DNA from: Myxococcales bacterium
GTDB taxonomy: Bacteria > Myxococcota_A > Polyangia > GCA-2747355
Length of the DNA: 35,425 bases
Assembly (NCBI GenBank): GCA_020431405.1
Contig: JAGQIK010000218.1
Span: forward strand, 1-35,425
Reading direction: 5' to 3'
Shown in pieces: positions 14,474 to 23,789 of this stretch. The translations under genes were made by a program, and so were the position numbers. The notes under the pieces are model-generated. The model was not told where the DNA came from. It was given only the letters and a program-made list of their open reading frames with translations, and ran no database searches. How positions within the stretch are numbered: position 1 is the first letter of the stretch; each line of letters starts with the position of its first letter.

Positions 14474-16945
14474 CTAGCGCACCGTGATGCGAACTGGCGT
14501 CGAGCGCGAGCCGTCGGGCAGCCTGGCCTCGATGGTGTGACGACCGCGGCGCAGCCGCCAGCTGGCGCTGTAGGGAAAGGACGCGCTGGCGATGGCCTTG
14601 CCGTCGACGAGCCAGCGCACGCGCGCGGCGTCGCCGTTGACGCTCGCCTCGAGCGGCAGCTGCTGGTAGCGCCGCGCCAGATCGGGGTCGACGTAGTAGC
14701 GGTCGCCCTGCACTGGGAAGCGGATCGTCACGCGCTCGCGCGATCGCTTCCGTTCGGGTGTCGCCACGTGCGTGGCGGCGGGGCAGTGTGGGCTGTAGGT
14801 CGTGGGCGCTTGCGCGATGCCGCGCGCGTGCGCCCAGGCGCGATAGGTCGGCGGGAAGCGCAGCATCACGCGCTGCTCGACGTGCTCGTGCGCGCAGCCA
14901 GGCCCGGCGAGCAGCCCGTTGCGCCGATCGATGGCGACGTCTACGTGGTGGTCGCACTCGGCCGTCGGCGCGTGGCCAGTGATGAACTCGGCGTCGATGG
15001 CACCCTCGCAGCGCGCGCTGGCGAGCTTGCCCGAGTGCGGACAGATGCGCCGCTCGACCACGCCGCGCGGCCGCGAAAAGCCGCGCCGCGCGTGCCCGTC
15101 GCGATCGTAGCGACGCTGCGCCGCGATGATCACTTCGGCCCACAGCGGGCCCGCGCCGGTGATGCCCGAGACACGCCGCATGGGCTTGCCGTCGAAGTTG
15201 CCGACCCACACGGCGACCGTCACGTCGCGCGTGAAGCCCACCGTCCAGTTGTCGCGAAAGTCCTTCGACGTGCCGGTCTTGACCGCGGCCGGAAAGCCCC
15301 CAGTCAGAGACTCGACGTCGAGCGGCGTGTCGCGCCCGAAGCCCGGGATACGGGCCATCGCGTCGCTCAGCACGCGCGTGATGAGGTACGCCGCGCGCGC
15401 GTCGAAGACCCGCTGCGCCTTGGGCCGCGCGGGCTTCGTCCAACGCCCGCGAGGATCGCGCACCGCGCGCACCAGCGACAGTGGCCGGTACATGCCGCCG
15501 TTGGCGAGCGCCACGTAAGCCGCCGCCAGCTGCTGCAGCGTGACCTCGCCGTTGCCCAGCGTCAGCCCCAGCCCGTAGTGGCGCGCGGTCTTGTCGAGGT
15601 TTTCGAAGCCCAGCGCGCGCAGCCGCTCGAGCAGCCGCTCGCTGCCGACGTACTCGGCGACGCGCACGGCGGGCACGTTGTACGAGCTCGCCAGCGCCAC
15701 GGCCAGCCGCACCGGGCCGTGGAAGCGGCGGTCGTAGTTCTTCGGCGCGTAGTCGCCCTCGGGCGTGGTGAAGTGCGCCGGCAGATCCTCGAGCAGCGTC
15801 GACACCGTCAGCCCCTGCTCGATGCCCATCGCGTAGGTGAACGGCTTGAGCGTCGAGCCCGGCTGGCGCAGCGCCTGCGTGCCGTCCACCTGCCCGGCGT
15901 GATCGGCGTCGCCGAAGTCAGCCGAGCCGACGTACGCCAGCACCTCGCCGCTGTGATTGTCGACCACCAGCGCCGCCGCATTGCTCACGCCGTGGTCGGC
16001 GAGGCGCTTGACCGTCTGCGAGGCCAGCGTCTGCACCTGGCGCTGCAGCTCGAGATCGATGCTGCTCTTGATCGCCGCCGCGTCATCACCGGCCACCGAG
16101 ACCAGCGCGCGCGCCAGGTGCGGCGCGCGAAAGGGTCGCCGCGCGCCGCGGTAGCGGATCGGCTCGCCGAGCGCCATGCGCAGCTGCTCGTCGCTGCACA
16201 TGCCGAGCTCGCGCATGCGCCGCAGCAAGAAGCGCTGGCGCGCAACCAGCCGCGCGCGTCCGCCGCGAAACGGATCGTATCCGCGCGGGCTGCGTGGGAG
16301 CGCCGCCAGCAGCGCCGCCTCGGCGAGGCTCAGCGCCGACGCCGGCTTGTCGAAGTAGCGCCGCGCCGCAGCCTGCACGCCGAACGTGCCGTTGCCGTAG
16401 GGCGCGCGGTTGAGGTACTGCCACAAGATCTCGTCTTTGCTCAGCGCGCGCTCGAGGCGCAGCGCGAGCACCGTCTGGCGCACCTTGCTCCACAGGTCGC
16501 GCCGCCTGGCGTGCTGCGCGCTGTCCACCAGCCGCGCGAGCTGCATCGTCAGCGTCGACGCCCCCGAGACCACGTGCCGCCGCGCCAACAGCTGCGCGAA
16601 CGCACGCCCCACCGCGCGCCGGTCGATGCCGTCGTGCTGATAGAAGCGGCGGTCTTCGCCGGCGAGCGTGGCGTCGATGACGTGCCGCGCGATCTGCTCG
16701 AGAGGCACCCAGTTGGCGCGCCCGTCGGGACGCGAGAGCACCTCGCGCAGCAGCGTTCCGTCGCGGTCGCTGATGCGCAGCGCCTGCACGTTCTTGGGCG
16801 CCAGCGCGCTCGCCGGCACGTCGATGTCCCACAGGAGGTCGAGCGCCGAGACGCACAGCGCCCCGAGCAGCAGACACGCCACCGCCCCGCCGACCACGCC
16901 GTCGGCTTTCGGGCAGTAGCGCCGCGTCTGCTGCGAACGAGCCAC
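14474..16945 (-). CDS. pbpC: Penicillin-binding protein 1C
   Basis: This 823-residue inner-membrane peptidoglycan synthase has an N-terminal membrane helix (about 17-38). The glycosyltransferase 51 domain has EDRRFYQHDGID with Glu97 and GASTLTMQLARL. The transpeptidase domain has the three penicillin-binding motifs: PGSTLKPF with Ser364 and Lys367, SSYN, and KTGTSKD. A C-terminal beta-sandwich typical of PBP1C (BiPBP_C) follows. The GTG start at 16945 lies 2 bases after the alpha-2-macroglobulin stop codon (16948), so translation is probably coupled. Pairing with A2M is the standard context for PBP1C and is thought to link wall repair with trapping of invading proteases. Confidence 0.95.
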   Translation of the reverse strand: MARSQQTRRYCPKADGVVGGAVACLLLGALCVSALDLLWDIDVPASALAPKNVQALRISDRDGTLLREVLSRPDGRANWVPLEQIARHVIDATLAGEDRRFYQHDGIDRRAVGRAFAQLLARRHVVSGASTLTMQLARLVDSAQHARRRDLWSKVRQTVLALRLERALSKDEILWQYLNRAPYGNGTFGVQAAARRYFDKPASALSLAEAALLAALPRSPRGYDPFRGGRARLVARQRFLLRRMRELGMCSDEQLRMALGEPIRYRGARRPFRAPHLARALVSVAGDDAAAIKSSIDLELQRQVQTLASQTVKRLADHGVSNAAALVVDNHSGEVLAYVGSADFGDADHAGQVDGTQALRQPGSTLKPFTYAMGIEQGLTVSTLLEDLPAHFTTPEGDYAPKNYDRRFHGPVRLAVALASSYNVPAVRVAEYVGSERLLERLRALGFENLDKTARHYGLGLTLGNGEVTLQQLAAAYVALANGGMYRPLSLVRAVRDPRGRWTKPARPKAQRVFDARAAYLITRVLSDAMARIPGFGRDTPLDVESLTGGFPAAVKTGTSKDFRDNWTVGFTRDVTVAVWVGNFDGKPMRRVSGITGAGPLWAEVIIAAQRRYDRDGHARRGFSRPRGVVERRICPHSGKLASARCEGAIDAEFITGHAPTAECDHHVDVAIDRRNGLLAGPGCAHEHVEQRVMLRFPPTYRAWAHARGIAQAPTTYSPHCPAATHVATPERKRSRERVTIRFPVQGDRYYVDPDLARRYQQLPLEASVNGDAARVRWLVDGKAIASASFPYSASWRLRRGRHTIEARLPDGSRSTPVRITVR

Positions 16946-16947
16946 CG

Positions 16948-19900
16948 CTAGCGCGCCTTGACCGTGAAGCCCACCGCGCCGGTGCGGCCGAAAACCTCCG
17001 GCGCGTACATCTGCTCGGCGTGCGTCGGCGGCGCGATGAACTTGCCGATGGTCGTCGCACGCGCGAGGTAGACGTACGTGTAGCTGCCGGCCGGCAGGCT
17101 GTCGGCGAACAGCTGCACGCGGTCATCGCGGATCTCGCGGTGATAGAACGGCGTGTACCAGGTCGAACGACGGATGCGCCGGCCGTAGCGGCTGCGGTAG
17201 CCATAGCGCAGCGCGCTCGAGTAGCTGCGCGTGGCCGTCATCAGCTTCATATTGACCGCCTCGAGCCCCGCCGGCAGCGGGTCCTCGACCGCGACGAAGT
17301 GCATCTGCTGCGGCACCACGATGCGCAGGGTGATGCGCACCAGGTCGCCGGCTTTGACCTTGAAGATGCCCTGCGGCTTGTTGCCGCGCTGACCGCGCAG
17401 CGCCGACACCGAGCCGGCGTCCTCGTCGATGCGCTCGTAGGTGCGGGTGACGAAGAAGCCCTCGTCCCAGCCCTTGCTCGGCAGCGTCTTGCGCGCGTAG
17501 CGCAGCGACGCGGTGTAGTGCAGCGTGCCGCTGCCGCTCTTGACGAAGCCGAACGTGCCGCGCCCGGCGCCGAGCAGCGTCTTCATCGGGACGTTTGCCT
17601 TCTTCACCGACAGCGAGCGCCCCTTGAACGTCTGGCGCACCAGCACGTCACGATTGAGCACGGCCTTGCCGATGAAGTCGGGCGGGTCCTTCTCGCGCAC
17701 CTTGTAGTAGTCGTGCAGCGCGAGCAGCGCGTAGACGGTCTCTTGCGTGTTGCGCCAGCGGCCCTTGCTGCGCTGGTCGAGCACGAAGCGCACCAGCTTG
17801 TCGACCAAGTGGTGGTTGGGGTCAGCCGCGAGCAGCGCCGACAGCACCATCGCCGTCGAGCGCATGTCGGAGTGAAACAGCGGCGCGAAGCTGTAGCCGA
17901 GGTTCTCTTCGACCTTGGCCGACTTGCCCGTCTGGTGCACGGCGTTGCTCAGCTCCTGCTTGAGCGTGGCCATCGCCTTGCTGTCGCTCTCGCACTTCTT
18001 GCATTGCACCATCGCCTTGAGCAGCATCGCCTTGGCGAAGACGGTCAGCATCTCGCGGTCGCCGTAGAGCCCGTTGATGTACGAGGCCGGCGCCTCGCCC
18101 ATCTGCACCAGCACGTACGCGGCGTAGGCTGCCGTGGCGAGCCCGGGGCCGACCTCGTCGATGAGCTTGCCGAGCTCGTCCTTCTTGCGGGTTGCCGCGT
18201 TCTTGGGGCGATAGCGCCCGTGGCGCCGCTTGAGGTAACCCAGCAGGTAGCGCTTGGCCTTGTCGAGCACGGCCTTGCTGACGCGGTAGTTGTGCTTCTT
18301 GGCCTGCAGAAGCCCCCACGCCGCGTACGCCGACGACCATGGCGCCACGTAGTACGACGACGGCCAGTAGGAAAAGCCGCCGTTGTAGCGCTGCAGCTTC
18401 TGCAGCCGCGCCACCAGCTTGCTCACGATCGGCTTGGGATCCTTGGCGCCCTTCAGCGCGAACGCGCGGCTGAGGTCGTAGAGCGTCACCAGCGGCACCA
18501 GCCGGCTGGTGGTCTGCTCGACGCACTCGTAGGGGTAATGCAGCAGGTAGTCCATGCCGCCCTTGAGGCCGACCAGCGCCGACGAGGCCATCGTCACGCG
18601 CAGGCCGCCGACATCGCTGCGTACGTCGCTCGACGGCACGATGCCCTCGGCGATGCTGCTGTTGGTCGAGCCGCTGGTGGCCACCGTCTCGATGACCAGC
18701 GGCAGCTTCACCGGCCGCACAAGCTTGAGCCCGTCCTCGAAGTCGCCGAAGCGCGCGCGGAACGAGAACGTCGCCTTGCCGGGCGACGTCGCCTTGAAGC
18801 GGAAGCGCGCCTCGACCGCGCCGCCGTCCTTGACCGTCTCTTGCGTGCTGCTGCTGCCGAGCAGCGTCACGCCCTGCGCGCTGGCGCTGATCGTCACCGC
18901 GCCGTCGCGCCCGGCGTGGTTGTGGATCACCACGCCCGCCTCGAACTGGTCGCCGACGCGCACCAGGCGCGGCAGCGTGGGCAGAAGCAGCAGCGGCTTG
19001 CTCACCGTGACTTTGCTCTGCGCGCTGCCGAACTGCGCGCCCTTGGACGCCGCCACGACCATCACACGGAAGGTGGTCAGGTTGTCGGGCAGCTTGAAGC
19101 TGACGTGCGCCTTGCCGTCGGCGCCGGTGATGACGCTCGGGTTGAAGTACGGCGTCGAGACGAAGCGGCTGCGCACCTTGCCGCCGCCGGGCAGCGCCGC
19201 CGCGCCGCGCGCGAAGCCGCCGCCGCCAGGATTTCCCTTCTGGCCGAAGATGCCGGGGCTGATCAGCTGATTGCGATTGTCCGCGGTGCGCACCGAGAGC
19301 CCGCGCTCGGCGTAGAACACGCTCATCGGGTCGGGCGTCTTGTGGCCGATGAGGCTCAGCACGCCCTCGTCGGCGACCATCACCGTCAGCTCGGCGATCA
19401 TCGCGCGGCCCTTGGCGTCGCGCACGTCGAGCGCCACGTTGACCGTTTCGCCGGGGCGGTACTTCTCCCGCTCCGGCTTGACCGTGACGGCGAGCCGGCG
19501 CGCCTTCTGCGAGACGACGATCTTGGCGTAGCCCGCCTTGAACACCGGCTTGCCGGGGTCTGCGGTGGGGTCCTTCTTGTCGCGGCGGTAGCCTTTGACA
19601 CGGCCGCGCACCATCAGCACCGAGACAAACGCGTTGGGCAGCATGCGCCCCGTCACCGGGATCTCGACGAAGGTCGCCGTGCGCTTGATCAGCAGCTTGC
19701 GCCTGAGCAGGATGCCGTTGCTCTCGACGGTGAGCAGCGCGTGCGCTTTGGTGAACGGCGACTTGATCATCACGCGCGCCTTCTGGCCGACCTTGTAGCG
19801 CTTGCGATCGAGCACCAGCTCGACCTTGCTCTCGCCCTTGCGCCGCCAAGGCACGTAGTCGGCGCCCGAGACGTACGCCGAAAACGACGCGCTGATCGGG

Positions 19901-22713
19901 TTGCCGCGCTTGTCCTTGGTCGTCAGGCGCAGCACGTAGTAGCCGGCCTTGGCGATCTTGATGTCGCAGGCGACGCCTTTCTTGCTGCGGTCGCTCTTGA
20001 CGCTGCACGAGCCGGCGGGCGTTTCGAACAGGCGCGTCACGAAGTAGGTGTGGCCCTTCATGCCGCGCTTGCGCACCTGGCGCCACTCGCGCCGCATCAG
20101 CTGTCCGGCGACGGCGACGCCCGCGACGCGCTTGCCGTTGGGCTTGGTGGTGATGATGCGCGTGGCGAGCGTCTCGCCCGCGATGATGAACGTCTCTTTG
20201 GGTTTGGCGCCGATGTAGATCTCGCCCGGATGAACCAGCGGCGCCGTACGCGAGGCCACCGTCTGGCGCGAGACGTCGGTGACGGTCATCTCGAGCCGCC
20301 AGCGCTCGGGGCGCGTCATCTTGGCGGGCTTTATCGCGGTGATGCCGCTGGCGGCGCCCTTGGCGTCGAGGCGGCCGCTGCCGCGCGTCACCATGCCGTA
20401 GCGCGGGCCGCCTTTGCCGTACCAATAGCTCTCGTCGCTGAAGACGAAGCCGGGGTGGCCGGGCGGACTGTAGTACGCGCTCGAACGATAGATCGTGTAG
20501 CGGTGCTTGGCGCGGCGCATCGGCGCGCCGAAGAGGTAGCGGCCGCTGGCGTTCCAGCGCAGCGAGTCGCCGCGGATGTACTGCGGGCGCTCCGAGCTGA
20601 CCTTGACCTCGAACTCCGCTGGCCGATACTCCTCGACGCGGAAGCTGCCGTAGACAGTGCCGCCGCCCGGCGCCGCAGCGCGCACGCTGTAGCGACCGAG
20701 AGACGCCGCCCGCGGCAGCTCGAGCGCCATGTGCAGGCCGCCGAACTCGCTCAGCTGTACCGTGGTCTCCTTGAGCTTCTCTCCGCGCGCGTCGGAGATC
20801 GACAGCTTGACCTCGCCCGAGATCGGCGTCAGGCCGCCCTTGTCGCGCTTGCGCAGGATGCCCTTGAGCCGCACGGTCTCGCCGGGGCGGTAGATGCCGC
20901 GGTCGGAGAAGACCATGCCGAGCAGCGCGCCGGCGCCAGCGTCCCACGTCGAGTTGTATCCGAAGACCCACGGCCCGAGGTTCTCGGTGCTCGTCGAGAC
21001 GACGAAGCTCTCGTCGCCGCGATGGCGCGCGAAGAACAGCAGCGTGCGCTCCTTGTCGCCGAGGCCGAGCCCGAGCGTGCCGGGCGCCACGGCGAGGCCA
21101 TCCTTGTTGGTCTTGCCGCGCCAGATCGGCTTTTCGCCGCCCGGGCGCCAGATCGCCACGTCCGCGCCGGACACCGGCTTGCCGCTGGCCAGCGAGGTGA
21201 TCCACACCAGCGAGCTGTGCGGCGAGTATTTGGCCGTCATCGCCATGTCGGTGATGCGCACGACCGCGCGGCGCACTACCGGCTTCTTTTCGCCGATGTC
21301 GCTCACGAGCTCGACCGCGAGCACGCCGCGGCCGCTGTTGCCGCCGACGAGCCCCTTGAGGTTGACGTGTTTGACCACGCGCCGGTTGGCGCGGCCGCCC
21401 ACGGGCAGCGTCTTCTTGCGCGCGCCCGACAGCGTGCTGATCAGCGGCTCGGCGCCGTAGCGCGAGCGCAGCTCGGAGTTGGCGTAGAGCTTGGCCAGCT
21501 CGGCCGCGTCGAGGCGCTTGCTGTAAAACGCCGCGGCCTTGGCGTTACGAAAGACCAGCGGCAGCAGCTTGCTGCCCGACGCCTCGGCCACGCCCGAGCC
21601 GAGCGGTAGGCGCGCGTAGGGATCGTAGTCGCGCGTGGTGAAGGTCAGCTTGCGCGAGCCGGTCAGCGACTGGCCGAACTTGTCGGTGACGTTGCCGACG
21701 AGCGTGATCGCGTAGGTGCGGCGCGGCTTGAAGCCGCCGTTGACGTACACCGACGTGCTCTCGTAGCGACTGCGCCCGACCTTGAGCGCGCGGCCGCTGA
21801 CGCGGATCGCGGCGCGCGAAATGTTGCGGCGCACGGGGTTGCTGAACGTCAGTCGGATCGAGCTGTCCGGGTCGCACTTGGTCTTGCAGCTCTGCGCTGT
21901 GATCTTGAGCGGGCCGTAGGTCTTGTAGCGCACGCCGTAGTCGCGCTTCATCGGCAGCGGGCCCTCTTCGCCGCGCAGGCCGTCGCCGACGTGCAGCGTG
22001 ACGTGCGCGTCGAGCGGCAGCGGCGTCTTGGGCTTGACCCACACGGCGCGCGGGTTGCGGCGGCCGTAGCGCGAGACGTACGGCGTGACGACGGCGCCGA
22101 CGGCGCTCTTGCTCTGACCATCGTCGACTCTGAACGTCACGTGCTTGGCGACGCGCCCGGCGCTGACATCTTGGTTGAAGTAGAGCTGCACCTTGTGCGA
22201 CGGCGACAGCCAACGGTAGCCGCCGTACGGATACGAGCGCACCACGCGCAGGCGCGCCGTGGTGAAGGTCCAGCGCTTGCCTTTGGACAGCGTCTTGCCG
22301 GAGATCGACTTGACGCCCTCGGGAACCGAGAGCGTGAACTTGGTCGAGCCGGGCAGCGGCTTGTCGGGCACGAACGCGAGCGTGCGCGCGCCGAGCCAGC
22401 GCTGCTTGCCGGCGACGGCCGGCTCGATGCGCAGCGGCGCATTCTCGGCGCGCTTTTCGACCTTGGTCAGCGGCACGATCGGCTGATTGAACGTGACGGT
22501 GATCTGGAAGTGCTGCCGCGTGAGCTGGCCCTTGGGCGTGACGTGGCTGATCTCGAGCGGCTTGTTGCTCTTGAGCCCAGGGCCGCCGCCGGACTTGGCG
22601 CCCGGCACTTCCAGCGGTGGCCCCTTCACCGGCGGCAGGTTGACTTGGTCGCGGCAACTGAAGCTGAAGAAAAGGACGGCGAGCAGGGGCAGCGCGACGC
22701 GCGCTCCGGACAT
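16948..22713 (-). CDS. Bacterial alpha-2-macroglobulin lipoprotein (thioester type)
   Basis: This roughly 1,921-residue protein traps proteases in the periplasm. The ATG at 22713 is chosen over the open frame to 22797, because it has GGAG 6 bases upstream and yields a lipoprotein signal (ARVALPLLAVLFFSFSC, Cys18). Visible parts: a Big/Invasin-like N-terminal region (HVTPKGQL..QITVTFNQPIVPL), MG2-type domains (GIYRPGETVRLKGILRK), the bait-containing middle, a macroglobulin C-terminal domain (VSFKLPDNLTTFRVMVVA), and the thioester motif CVEQ (about 1397-1400) at the start of a helical TED domain (FSYWPSSYY, AYAAYVLVQMGEAP). The presence of CVEQ points to an active type able to bind targets covalently. 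It is first in the A2M-pbpC-beta-helix row. Confidence 0.95.
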   Translation of the reverse strand: MSGARVALPLLAVLFFSFSCRDQVNLPPVKGPPLEVPGAKSGGGPGLKSNKPLEISHVTPKGQLTRQHFQITVTFNQPIVPLTKVEKRAENAPLRIEPAVAGKQRWLGARTLAFVPDKPLPGSTKFTLSVPEGVKSISGKTLSKGKRWTFTTARLRVVRSYPYGGYRWLSPSHKVQLYFNQDVSAGRVAKHVTFRVDDGQSKSAVGAVVTPYVSRYGRRNPRAVWVKPKTPLPLDAHVTLHVGDGLRGEEGPLPMKRDYGVRYKTYGPLKITAQSCKTKCDPDSSIRLTFSNPVRRNISRAAIRVSGRALKVGRSRYESTSVYVNGGFKPRRTYAITLVGNVTDKFGQSLTGSRKLTFTTRDYDPYARLPLGSGVAEASGSKLLPLVFRNAKAAAFYSKRLDAAELAKLYANSELRSRYGAEPLISTLSGARKKTLPVGGRANRRVVKHVNLKGLVGGNSGRGVLAVELVSDIGEKKPVVRRAVVRITDMAMTAKYSPHSSLVWITSLASGKPVSGADVAIWRPGGEKPIWRGKTNKDGLAVAPGTLGLGLGDKERTLLFFARHRGDESFVVSTSTENLGPWVFGYNSTWDAGAGALLGMVFSDRGIYRPGETVRLKGILRKRDKGGLTPISGEVKLSISDARGEKLKETTVQLSEFGGLHMALELPRAASLGRYSVRAAAPGGGTVYGSFRVEEYRPAEFEVKVSSERPQYIRGDSLRWNASGRYLFGAPMRRAKHRYTIYRSSAYYSPPGHPGFVFSDESYWYGKGGPRYGMVTRGSGRLDAKGAASGITAIKPAKMTRPERWRLEMTVTDVSRQTVASRTAPLVHPGEIYIGAKPKETFIIAGETLATRIITTKPNGKRVAGVAVAGQLMRREWRQVRKRGMKGHTYFVTRLFETPAGSCSVKSDRSKKGVACDIKIAKAGYYVLRLTTKDKRGNPISASFSAYVSGADYVPWRRKGESKVELVLDRKRYKVGQKARVMIKSPFTKAHALLTVESNGILLRRKLLIKRTATFVEIPVTGRMLPNAFVSVLMVRGRVKGYRRDKKDPTADPGKPVFKAGYAKIVVSQKARRLAVTVKPEREKYRPGETVNVALDVRDAKGRAMIAELTVMVADEGVLSLIGHKTPDPMSVFYAERGLSVRTADNRNQLISPGIFGQKGNPGGGGFARGAAALPGGGKVRSRFVSTPYFNPSVITGADGKAHVSFKLPDNLTTFRVMVVAASKGAQFGSAQSKVTVSKPLLLLPTLPRLVRVGDQFEAGVVIHNHAGRDGAVTISASAQGVTLLGSSSTQETVKDGGAVEARFRFKATSPGKATFSFRARFGDFEDGLKLVRPVKLPLVIETVATSGSTNSSIAEGIVPSSDVRSDVGGLRVTMASSALVGLKGGMDYLLHYPYECVEQTTSRLVPLVTLYDLSRAFALKGAKDPKPIVSKLVARLQKLQRYNGGFSYWPSSYYVAPWSSAYAAWGLLQAKKHNYRVSKAVLDKAKRYLLGYLKRRHGRYRPKNAATRKKDELGKLIDEVGPGLATAAYAAYVLVQMGEAPASYINGLYGDREMLTVFAKAMLLKAMVQCKKCESDSKAMATLKQELSNAVHQTGKSAKVEENLGYSFAPLFHSDMRSTAMVLSALLAADPNHHLVDKLVRFVLDQRSKGRWRNTQETVYALLALHDYYKVREKDPPDFIGKAVLNRDVLVRQTFKGRSLSVKKANVPMKTLLGAGRGTFGFVKSGSGTLHYTASLRYARKTLPSKGWDEGFFVTRTYERIDEDAGSVSALRGQRGNKPQGIFKVKAGDLVRITLRIVVPQQMHFVAVEDPLPAGLEAVNMKLMTATRSYSSALRYGYRSRYGRRIRRSTWYTPFYHREIRDDRVQLFADSLPAGSYTYVYLARATTIGKFIAPPTHAEQMYAPEVFGRTGAVGFTVKAR

Positions 22714-23082
22714 GGGACGCTCCGTGGTGTCAGTGTGCGAGACCGACAGCCTTGATACGGCGAGGTGGGCTGTAAGTTGGCGCCGCGATGGTGCCATAGC
22801 CCCGCCAAGGCGATCTACCGCAGCGCCGATCCGCTGGACGCTCTAGAGGCCGTGTCTTCGAAAATCGGAGACCCGTGGGGGCTCGGCGCCACGCCTGTTG
22901 CAGCGCTGCAGCACGGTGTAAGTCGCTGTAGGTACGAAGCATTTGGAGGCAGCGGGGCGTGCCTTGGGGGATCGGCGCCGCGCCGCGTGCGGAGGCGGCT
23001 AGCGATTTCGCCACCCTGTGGTCGGGGTGTCGCCGTGGCCCTGCGTTTGCACTTCCAACGCCACGCAGAAGACGTCCCACGC
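22714..23082. other. Divergent intergenic region (A2M / sigma factor)
   Basis: This 369-base gap lies between divergent starts. An open frame on the plus strand runs from 22765 into the sigma gene, but its residues are Arg/Cys-rich and unlike a sigma N-terminus, so it is treated as non-coding. The gap holds a perfect 12-base palindrome TGCAGCGCTGCA (22899-22910). No clear -35/-10 pair was seen for either gene. Confidence 0.5.
22899..22910. promoter_or_regulatory. 12-bp perfect palindrome TGCAGCGCTGCA
   Basis: Located in the A2M/sigma-factor divergent region, about 190 bases from either start codon. It could be a binding site for a dimeric regulator. Being GC-rich, it could also arise by chance in this genome. 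Confidence 0.25.
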
Positions 23083-23778
23083 ATGCCTGAAACGCACCTA
23101 ACCACCAAACGCCTCGAGATCGCCAGCAGCAGCGCTGCCACCCCGGCGCCAATCGCGCCCGATCGGCTCGAAGAGCTGGACCTGCTCGCGTCGGTGATCG
23201 ACGGCGACCGCATCGCTGCCGAGCGCCTGGTCGACCGCTACAACGACCTCATTGAGATGTCCGTACGTCGCGTGTTTCGCCGCGCCGGCCTCAACGCGAG
23301 CGATGACGAGGTGCGCGACGCTGTCGCCGATATCTGGCTCTTCCTGCTCGAGAACGACATGCGCTGCTTGCGGCGCTTCGAGCCGGAGCGCAACGTGCGG
23401 CTCGGCACGTGGCTGGGGCTGCTCGCGCGCAACAAGACCATCGATCGCCTGCGCACCCAGCACGGCCGCTTCGTCTCGCTCGACGTGGCGGGGCCGCTCG
23501 ATGATCGCGCCGCGCGCTCGCCCACACCGAGCGAGGTCATCGAGGCCGCCGAGCGCTCGCGTCTCGCCAGCCGCGCGCTGGCCGAGCTGTCGGCCTCCGA
23601 TCGTCGCTTCATCGAGGCTTGGTACATCGATGGCCGCGAGCCCGACCAGCTCGCCGACGAGTTCGGCATCGCTGTCGGCACCGTCTACAGTCGGCGCTAC
23701 AAGATCCAAGAGAAGCTCGCGCGCCTCGTGCATCGCATGACGCGGCCGCCGCTTCGCTCCCACCGCACCCTGCACTAG
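23083..23778 (+). CDS. ECF-like RNA polymerase sigma factor
   Basis: This protein has 231 residues from the ATG at 23083. A sigma region 2 is visible at about 30-125 (LVDRYNDLIEMSVRRVFRRA, DEVRDAVADIWLFLLENDMRCLRRFEPERNVRLGTWLGLLARNKTIDRLR), as is region 4 with its helix-turn-helix at about 165-220 (LSASDRRFIEAWYIDGREPDQLADEFGIAVGTVYSRRYKIQEKLARL). There is no region 1 or region 3, as in ECF sigmas. The frame extends 106 codons upstream, but that part does not look like protein. A small membrane protein gene follows after 11 bases, as is common for sigma/anti-sigma pairs. Confidence 0.88.
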   Translation: MPETHLTTKRLEIASSSAATPAPIAPDRLEELDLLASVIDGDRIAAERLVDRYNDLIEMSVRRVFRRAGLNASDDEVRDAVADIWLFLLENDMRCLRRFEPERNVRLGTWLGLLARNKTIDRLRTQHGRFVSLDVAGPLDDRAARSPTPSEVIEAAERSRLASRALAELSASDRRFIEAWYIDGREPDQLADEFGIAVGTVYSRRYKIQEKLARLVHRMTRPPLRSHRTLH

Positions 23779-23789
23779 AGCGGTTCTTC

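Noticed and set aside
14462-14480. T8 run next to palindrome GCGCTAGCGC as a terminator
   Set aside because: The T-run precedes the palindrome on the plus strand and is an A-run on the minus strand, so neither direction has the stem-then-T order.
14403-15443. Upstream extension of the beta-helix gene frame into pbpC
   Set aside because: The residues before the ATG at 14402 are Arg/Ala/His-rich shadow of pbpC; a signal peptide and ribosome-binding site mark the ATG as the start.
14537-16951. 804-codon plus-strand frame over pbpC
   Set aside because: Shadow of pbpC; no recognisable motif, and the opposite strand has all PBP1C motifs.
17020-21609. 1,529-codon open frame on the plus strand
   Set aside because: Antisense to the alpha-2-macroglobulin gene; composition is Arg/Ala/His/Val-rich with no domain, as expected from GC-rich third positions.
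22765-23082. Upstream extension of the sigma factor frame
   Set aside because: Cys/Arg/Gly-rich sequence without similarity to sigma regions; the ATG at 23083 gives a normal ECF size.
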